The position numbers and the translations under genes were made by a program. Shown piece by piece: positions 57,059 through 64,000 of a stretch of 64,000 nucleotides of DNA (positions within the stretch are counted from its first letter, which is position 1; every line of letters starts with the position of its first letter). The notes under the pieces were generated by a model that ran no database searches, had not been told where the DNA came from, and worked only from the letters and a program-made list of their open reading frames with translations. The stretch is taken from NCBI GenBank assembly GCA_012845835.1, contig JABAKD010000014.1:2655984-2719983 (forward strand), read 5' to 3'. Source of the stretch: Undaria pinnatifida. Its lineage: Eukaryota > Sar > Phaeophyceae > Laminariales > Alariaceae.

Positions 57059-57570
57059 AGAGGGCAGGACCACGGAGAGAGCGAGACGGTGGGGACTCTT
57101 TCCTTGCCACGAACGATGTAGCATGAAGCAGCAACAATACCGCACAGCCTTCTGCGAGTTGAAACATACGCGTAGTAACGGTTACAAACCAGCCATTAAT
57201 AATTTTTTTATGAATATGGATACGTAGCGGGTTGTCGTCCGATGCCTCTTCGGAAGAAGTGTATGAGGGGGAGGACTTGGACCTTGCGGTTGGGAGTGGC
57301 AAGCTCAAGGGTGGGAGCGGTAGTGTTTTGGGGGAGGGGGTGAAGAGGGCAGGGCCACAGAGAGAGCGAGACGGCGGGGACTATTTCCTGCCACGAGACC
57401 GATGATAGCACTAGGCAGCAACACCGCACAGCCTTCTGCGCGCTGAAACATACGCGCACAGCAGACTGTCGTTGCAAACCAGCCATTTATTATGTGGACA
57501 GCGGGTTGTCGTTCGATGCTTCTTCGGAAGTAAGTAAGTGTATAGTCTATAGGGGGGAGGACTTGGCCCT
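57059..57570. repeat. About 286-bp direct duplication
   Basis: Both halves carry CACAGAGAGAGCGAGACGG-type starts, ACCGCACAGCCTTCTGCG, and GCGGGTTGTCGT then CTTCGGAAG ends. The copies are moderately diverged. Confidence 0.8.
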
Positions 57571-58117
57571 TGCGGCTAGAGCAGGGTCAAGAGAACGGGG
57601 AGTCTAGCATATTATTCGTAGTTTTTGGTTGTTGGAAACATCGTTTCACGCTTTCATCTGGGGATATCCGATGTATTGTTTATTTAGTTCTTTCATCATG
57701 TTTGTTTGTTTCTGGTTTTTGACACTCACGCTACTACATACATTATTATTATTATTATTGATTGTCAGATGGCAAATGAAATAATAATAAATTAATTGTT
57801 CATACATACGACAAGTATTATACTTTTTTTTGTGAATGAATGGGCAATCAATGTTGTTGTTGTGTCAGGGTCGTCAGCGCTTCAAAGTTTCGAGTCCTAC
57901 GATATCTCCTCGTAAAAGCGGTGGCGGAACATCATGGGGGAGATACATCCCTTATGGCAGTGTACGATCTGGGTCATGCCAGATCTGGCACGATTCGGCA
58001 AGCACTCAGCAGATGTTACTCTCTCGTTCGTTGCCGTCAAGTTTCAAGCTCCGCAGAGCTGATGACAAAAAAAAGCCCCGAGGGCAGTGGTGTGCTTTTT
58101 ATTGGCGCAGTCTCGAA

Positions 58118-58270
<153 letters not shown>

Positions 58271-58588
58271 AGATATCACAGGTTTTCCATATATATATTA
58301 TACATACATATAGTCTAATAATTTATTAGACTATATGTACAGCAAGCAGTATGTGTAGTCTGGTTGTCATCGCGTGATTGGCATACACCATGCTACACGC
58401 TACACGATCTACCAGTTTTTTCTGCGTTCTTCATCGACAGCTCGCGCTGCGGTATCCGTGCGGCTGCCCCCGCCCTCCCTTCCCTTCTTCTTTCTTCGTC
58501 CTTGTTGTACTCACAATCACTGCTTTCGTTCGCGGTGCATGTATGTGCATAGTAGTACGTACCTGGTACTCGTGTAGTAGTAGTCGTA

Positions 58589-58917
58589 CTAGACGCATGC
58601 TAGGATAGAGGTATACCTTTTTTTGGCGAAAATGTTTTCTGAATGACGGGACTATGATACTATACTATACTATTAATAATATACTATACAACTACTATCG
58701 TCGGAAATACGACATTTTTTTTGGCATGATTTTCGTTGTGCACCCGGGCCACAAGCAGTAGTTTTTCATCCGGTACGTATGTAGCAGTAGTTTTGTTTTC
58801 CCCCAAGAAGTCAGGTTTTGGGAGAGGCCCGATGTTATATACCAGGTAGGTAGGTTCCCAAATTGAGGAAAATCAGAAAAAAAGTGGACCTCACCTCCTC
58901 TGTCGTAGCACGCGTCT
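58589..58917. mobile_element. MITE with GACGCGTGCTACGACAGAGG inverted ends
   Basis: Left end AGACGCATGCTAGGATAGAG; right end CCTCTGTCGTAGCACGCGTC, its near-perfect complement. The interior has GGCGAAAATGTTTTCTGAAT and a short TATACTATACTATT run. No coding capacity. Confidence 0.8.
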
Positions 58918-59901
58918 TTGGGGGACAAAATTACTTGGAATTAGTATAGACCAAGGGTGCGGTGGAGGGAGGGGGGGGGGCACACGTTATTAGCAGTATT
59001 ATTAATAACGGAAACGTACAGTAGAGAAGACGAGAGGACGGAGCTCTGAATGATGCGGGACAATTACTCGGGGGTGGGATGATGGTGGGATGATCAAAAA
59101 AAAAAAGAAAGCATGTTCCTCTTCGGCACACAAACGACGGTTTCATGCGTTTAAGAATAACATTCGTCGAATCGTCGACACGTCGCCGGCCCTCGAGCCC
59201 TCTGTACGAATCATCAAAAAGCGACAGTACTTGAAAGACTGAACGCTATTGCGATGGCGCGTCGCTCGTGCTGCTAGCTTGTGTTTGGAGCTGGGCAGCA
59301 GCAGTACGAGCGGCATTCACAGCAGCGGGGCGGGGATTTTGCTCTGCCGTGCCTCGACGAATATATCGTCGAGACCGCGACACCTTCTCCGGGTTGGTAC
59401 GTTCTCTTGCAGAAGCTAGAAATACGCCATGGGTTATGCGTGAGTGAAATCGCGGAGCATTCGTCCAAACTCACTCCACTCGTATTTGCAAGCTGCGTAC
59501 TTCGTGTGGCATCAGACCTCGATCGCATATATAGTGCTGGTCGAGTCTGTATGTTTTGTGCTGCTTGCTGTTTTCTCGACGAAGAAAACGACGGCGACGA
59601 CGACGACGACAACGACGACAACAACAAACAGCTTGTGACATTCATCATATCACTCGATCGCGCTTGCTTGCGGGCCGGTATGTTAGCTGTTGTTGCCACG
59701 AAAACCTCGACAGCGCAACAACCACACACCAACAATCTGTCCTAGGGTTGGGCAGGGGGGGGCCTGTCCTACGACGCCGGGCCCGGGGGGCGGGGAACGA
59801 GAGCCCTGCTTGTCAAGCCGTCACAATAACAACAGCAGCTGAGTTCTGCGCCGCGGAGGGGGGGGTGAATGAAAGCTATTTTCTTTGTTGTCGCCACCAC
59901 A

Positions 59902-60500
59902 GCAGATGAGCTCGTCATCTTTCTCGCAAGGTGGAGAGCAATCTGTTCTCGGGACGGAGGGAGGGCTCGGTGGCCAGGTAGGGGGGGACACCACCGACAT
60001 CGACATCGAGGCACCCGGAATGGAAGCGGTCATGGACGATTTAGCCCTCCCAGCGCAGCATTCTTCCACCTCGGACGGCTCTGCCACTCGCCCTTCCCCT
60101 ACCCGCGGCGATAGCGCTAGGCGCGGTAACGGTGGTGCCGGTGGCGGTAACTCTACTAGCGGAACTTCGGCAAACTCGCCTGCCACGGGTTCGTCTGCTG
60201 CGGGTTTGAATGCTGCAGTTGCTGCGGGGGCTTCGCGTGCCGCAGGTTCTCCTGAAGGCTCGCCTCCAAGTTCTCGGTCGTCGAGCTCTGATTCCTCTGT
60301 TTCTTTTGGACTAAAAAGGCAACGGAAATCGTCGATGTGGCGTCGCAGTGGTAGCGGCAATAACCGTGTAGCGGCTGATTTAGAGGAGTATGGTGGGGCC
60401 GTGGTTGGGAAGGACGGACGGCGAAGGAGCTCGGGGAGTAGGCGACGACGGTCTAGTGGCGAGGGGAGTGGAAGGAGAGGGTCCAACGGGCTGTTAGATA
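59902..60500 (+). CDS. Possible coding exon, Ser/Gly/Arg-rich protein of unknown function
   Basis: An open frame runs from a good acceptor (TTGTCGCCACCACAG at 59,901) to a candidate donor (GATAG|GTGGGT near 60,500). The frame stays open to 60,667, but the last part reads like intron (Cys/Val-rich). The encoded segment has an acidic stretch (TTDIDIEAPGMEAVMDD), a Gly/Ala/Ser-rich middle, then basic clusters (LKRQRKSSMWRRSG, GSRRRRSSG) that could be nuclear-localisation-like. I recognise no domain. The opposite strand is also open over this interval (59,821-60,540), so coding strand is not certain. Neighbours are repeats only. Confidence 0.35.
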
Positions 60501-61035
60501 GGTGGGTCGGGCTTTGGGCCATGGGTTCTATCATGCACACCCTCCGTTGTGTTCTGATATGTGTTGAACTTTCGCTTTGTGTTTGTGTTCGTTCATTTCA
60601 AGAGCAAGAACCTCGTCACCCTTTCTATGGTAGCTTGGTATCGCTCCTGTGCCGTGCATTCGTGTGATGTAACTCAATGTTTGATATTTAGCGGGTCCTT
60701 GAATATGTACTCGTAGCCCGCAAGTCATCGCACGCGAGATGGAATCGTTGACGGTGTAGCTCAAGGCACGTGCATACCCCCGTGTGCAGTGCACGCACGT
60801 CCTTTTGGGTTTCCTCACAACACAGCGTTTCCTCTCAGAGCTATCTAGTCTCGTGTACTTGATTGAGCGACTTCGTACTGCTTGCTCAAGAACACCTATT
60901 TCAATTGCTACGCCTTGCATACGCTCGCTCGCTCGCTCGTACAGAACGTTGTGTCCGGCCTATAGTCTAATCGTGCAAGTATATTGGTAACAGCTGCAAG
61001 CACAACACGCACACTCGTAGTGATACGACACACAG

Positions 61036-61500
61036 CAGTTGTTGTTCTCACGTTAACTCGCATAATCAAGTCCGTGGCCACAGGACAGGCTCCAGGCACT
61101 CTTTTTTCCTTTCTTTGTCCCCATCCCATTTATTGTCCTCGCATTACTCTCGCGCTCCCTCCCAGTAGTAACTCAGATCCGGGGTCATATAGCGGGCCCT
61201 CCTCCCCCCTCCCCACTACGGTACGTCCCGTCATTTTTATCGCGACAAGAATTCAGCAGTTTCTTCCCTCGTCGACTCGCGTCGAATTGTGCCTACCCAC
61301 GCTGCTAGGCGTTCTCAGCAGTTGATCCTTTTTTTGCATATTTTGCAAATCAAGCCAAAATCTCACCACGGTGGGAATCGAACTCAAGGATCAATGCTAG
61401 CAGTACTCGAGGGCAACCACTAGACCACCGGGGCGATCGGCTGTACTCCGGAGTGGAAGAAGACCCAAGGAATAAAATGACAGACCAAAAGTGGTACATG
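61036..61500. mobile_element. Arm of the 22-kb inverted-repeat element, split by a SINE
   Basis: CTCACGTTAACTCGCATAAT and AGGACAGGCTCCAGGCACTC match the right arm at 22,398. The arm's continuation (GTGGTACATGCATATATATG) resumes after 61,445. Confidence 0.7.
61104..61440 (-). mobile_element. SINE family B, full-length copy with tRNA-Glu-like head
   Basis: Minus strand head at about 61,435-61,364: A box TGGTCTAGTGGTTG and B box AGTTCGATTCCC, as in eukaryotic tRNA-Glu, but no pairing acceptor. The body of about 200 bp is also at 18,770-18,960. It ends in an A-rich tail (GGAAAAAAGAG). The insertion splits a known element, giving clear boundaries. Confidence 0.75.
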
Positions 61501-62027
61501 CATATATATGTCCATACCATGGCTGGATCAAGTCGTACGTGCGCCAGAAGAAAAAGAATAAGCGCAAAACTGGAAGTGCGCGTAGGTGCGCATCAGGCCG
61601 ACACTTGTACATACGTTCAAGACTCGCAGCTGAAACCGACTACCAACTGGTACACCGCATCATGGCATGCCACCAACGAAGCCAAAACGAATGTTCAAAT
61701 CCGAGGAGGAGGAAAAAAGAAGTTAAAACTCCCTTTAGAGCCCCAAAGCCGTTCCTATTACTAATTCCAAGTAACTTTGCCCCCGAAAACAGGTTTCCAG
61801 TTGCACGTAAAGGCGTCTTAAGGAACGAAGCAAGAAATAATTAACGGGTAAAAAACGTTTTTATTCGACGCTTTCTACTGCGGTAGAGGTGCACCTTTTT
61901 TTTTCTCTTTTTTTTCCTCCTGAGACTCCTACCCCGAAAATTATCCTGTTAACATTCTAAACCCAAGTGTTTTGTACCCATGTCGGGAGTGCGGTGCTAA
62001 ATGGGTTCATATGCACTACTGTTAATA

Positions 62028-62489
62028 GACGTGTGCTACGATAGAGGTATGTGGTGTACCTCTTTTTGTCCGAAAGGGTTTCTTAAGGGCGGGCTTCCTT
62101 AACCCGAAATCGTCGGAAAAAAAATAAATAATGGGTCACTTTTTTTTTTGGGGGGGGGGCATAATTTTTCTTTGTATGGTATTCTGCTGTACTGTAATGG
62201 TATTCCCCTGGGAGCCTAACAAGGTGTAATGTATGGGACACGGCTGGATATAAAAGGGTTTCGCATGCCTCGAATGCATGTGCGTGTCGGGAAAAGGGGA
62301 TGATGGTTTTGCCTCACCACTGACTCCTTAACAATACACCTAGGCCATGGGATTTTTTCATCCGGGATCGAAGCGGTTTTGTTTTTCTCCAAATCAGTTT
62401 CGGGTTAAGAAGGACGTGTCTTAAGCTCCAAAAGTGAGGAGTAGTATTGAGAAAAAAAGTGGTGTGCTCCTCTGTCGTAGTACGCGTCA
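62028..62489. mobile_element. MITE of the GACGCGTGCTACGATAGAGG family, longest copy
   Basis: Left end GACGTGTGCTACGATAGAGG, right end CCTCTGTCGTAGTACGCGTC. The interior includes CATCCGGGATCGAAGCGG and AGAAGGACGTGTCTTAAGC, shared with 38,390-38,670 and 39,080-39,360. Confidence 0.8.
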
Positions 62490-62814
62490 CTACTGCTGCT
62501 GTATACCTCTCTCAAAAACTAAAATTCGGGGAGAACAAAAAAGCTGCCACTCGATGAACAAAATCCCGTGTCCTCGTAGGTGAACAACTGTTTTGTCTTT
62601 GTTTTAATGCTGAACTTCCCGACGATTTTGAGGGAGGCCCCAAACCCCTCCCTACGCTAAATTCAAGTAAAATTGTCCCCCAAAAAGGGTTTCAAGTTGC
62701 AAAAGCGTTCAAGAGCTCCGTCATTTTGAAGCGTTTTTTTGGTCACCGATAAAGCGGCTACCTCTATTATAGCGTGCGTCGCTCGAATATGCTGCTGCTT
62801 GCATGACAACCTCC

Positions 62815-62855
62815 TCCTTCTCCTCCTCCTCTCCTCCTCCTCCTCCTCCTCCTCG
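62815..62855. repeat. (CTC)n microsatellite
   Basis: CTCCTC units over about 40 bp with two interruptions. Confidence 0.85.
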
Positions 62856-63154
62856 TTCTCCTGCGGTGTGTGTTCTTCACATTTCACTCTGATCGCTCGT
62901 CACGCTCCTTCTACTGCCTGTATGCCCTTGACGCTACAAACAATTCATATTTGCGAAAAGCAAGACTCGGCGTTCCGACGACTTTAAACGCCCCTTTACA
63001 ACTAGAAATCCCTATATCAACAAAATTTACTTGAAGTTGGTATAGAGAGGGATTTTTGGGGCTCTAAAGGGGTCAAGGAAGCCCCCCGTTCATTCAGAAA
63101 ATATTTTTCGCCGAAAAACGGTGTACCTCTATAATATAACCTCTATTATAGCAC

Positions 63155-64000
63155 GCATCTACTTGCAACAACCGGGTAGATACCTGCTGCGGGAGTTGTA
63201 GATGGGTGCACGAAGGCTCGCGTCAGCACCACCACGGAACCAAACAGCCACAATCTACCCCCCTTCGCTCTCCCGCCCGCTCGTGCCTTGGACTTGTCAC
63301 GACAAAAATCGGTACGAGCTCATGAGCGGCTCAATTGACATCGCGCCATCAGCATACTCAGTCAATTTTGGGGCTCTGAATGGGTTAAGGAAGCCCCCGT
63401 TCATTCAGAAAAATGGTTTTAGCCAAAAAACGGTGTACCTCTATGATATAACCTCTATTATAGCACGCATCTACTTGCAACAACCGGGTAGATACCTGCT
63501 GCTAGAGTTGTAGATGGGTGCACGAAGGCTCGTGTCAGCCCCACCACGGGACCAAACAGTCACAATCTACCCCCCTTCACTCTCCCGCCCGCTCGTGCCT
63601 TGGACTTGTCACGACAAAAATCGGTTCGTGCTCATGAGCGGCTCAATTGACATCGCGCCATCAGCATACTCAGTCAATTTTGGGGCTCTGAATGGGTTAA
63701 GGAAGCCCCCCGTTTATTCAGAAAAAAGTTTTCAGCCAAAAAACGGTGTACCTCTATGATATAACCTCTATAATAGCACGCATCTACTTGCAACAACCGG
63801 GTAGATACCTGCTGCTAGAGTTGTAGATGGGTGCACGAAGGCTCGTGTCAGCCCCACCACGGAACCAAACAGCCACAATCTACCCCCCTTCGCTCTCCCG
63901 CCCGCCCCGTGCCTTGGACTTGTCACGACGAAAATCGGTACGAGCTCATGAGCGGCTCAGTTGACATCGCGCCATCAGCACACTCAGTCGCTTAAAGCGA
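63155..64000. repeat. 312-bp tandem repeat running off the right edge
   Basis: The anchor ACCGGGTAGATACCTGCTGC occurs at 63,171, 63,483 and 63,796, giving units of 312 and 313 bp with only a few differences. Each unit has GTGTACCTCTATRATATAACC-type sequence related to the MITE ends. Frames of about 100 codons repeat with it and are not genes. Confidence 0.9.

Noticed and set aside
59274-59745. Paired overlapping frames at 59.3-59.7 kb as genes
   Set aside because: Both strands are open over the same interval with a GAC/GAA simple repeat, no domain and no convincing splice partners.
63202-63759. Two similar proteins of about 80-100 residues in tandem
   Set aside because: They are the same frame read through successive 312-bp satellite units.

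Overview
This is a repeat-rich eukaryotic nuclear window. It shows no prokaryotic operons, rRNA or intact tRNA genes. Genes are split by 0.1-3.7 kb introns with C-rich polypyrimidine tracts, interstitial CCCTAA/TTAGGG repeats occur, and most of the DNA is microsatellite, minisatellite or dispersed transposon debris. The architecture suggests a stramenopile alga, possibly a brown alga. That assignment is inference from gene and repeat style; no sequence here diagnoses the species.

The gene content is dominated by two paralogous PPP-family serine/threonine phosphatase genes arranged head to head. Gene 1 (minus strand, start codon near 17,400, running left to about 319) and gene 2 (plus strand, start near 27,349, running right to 38,292, probably with a last exon at 51,298-51,396) share a short N-terminal leader that looks helical, the metal-binding motifs GDIHGN, GDYVDRG, RGNHE, CVHGG and RAHEAH, and six internal exons of identical or co-ordinate length. 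Their 5' intron positions differ. Almost every exon boundary is accompanied in the adjoining intron by one to three decayed partial copies of that same exon end ('exon echoes').

Layout: 0.3-17.4 kb gene 1 with a hAT-like MITE carrying a CCCGA expansion, a 29-30 bp minisatellite, a SINE and telomere-like arrays; 17.4-27.3 kb intergenic repeats (terminal-inverted-repeat element, three satellites, tRNA-like SINE remnants); 27.3-38.3 kb gene 2 core with a 92-bp satellite in its largest core intron; 38.4-39.4 kb nested SINE and MITEs; 40.0-45.5 kb an old LTR retrotransposon on the minus strand with recognisable Gag and a frameshifted NADAR (YbiA/DUF1768) domain but no recognisable polymerase; 45.6-47.25 kb a long palindrome with a SINE in one arm; 47-51 kb dispersed repeats; 51.3 kb probable last exon of gene 2; 51.6-54.2 kb GATC-rich repeats; 55.5-56.5 kb a small nonautonomous LTR element with the same primer-binding site as the large one; 57-58.3 kb a duplicated block and a CAA microsatellite; 59.9-60.5 kb a possible Ser/Gly/Arg-rich coding exon; 61-64 kb nested SINE, MITE and a 312-bp tandem repeat running off the end.

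The phosphatase genes are probably host genes. Everything else is mostly mobile or satellite DNA that has invaded their introns and flanks.
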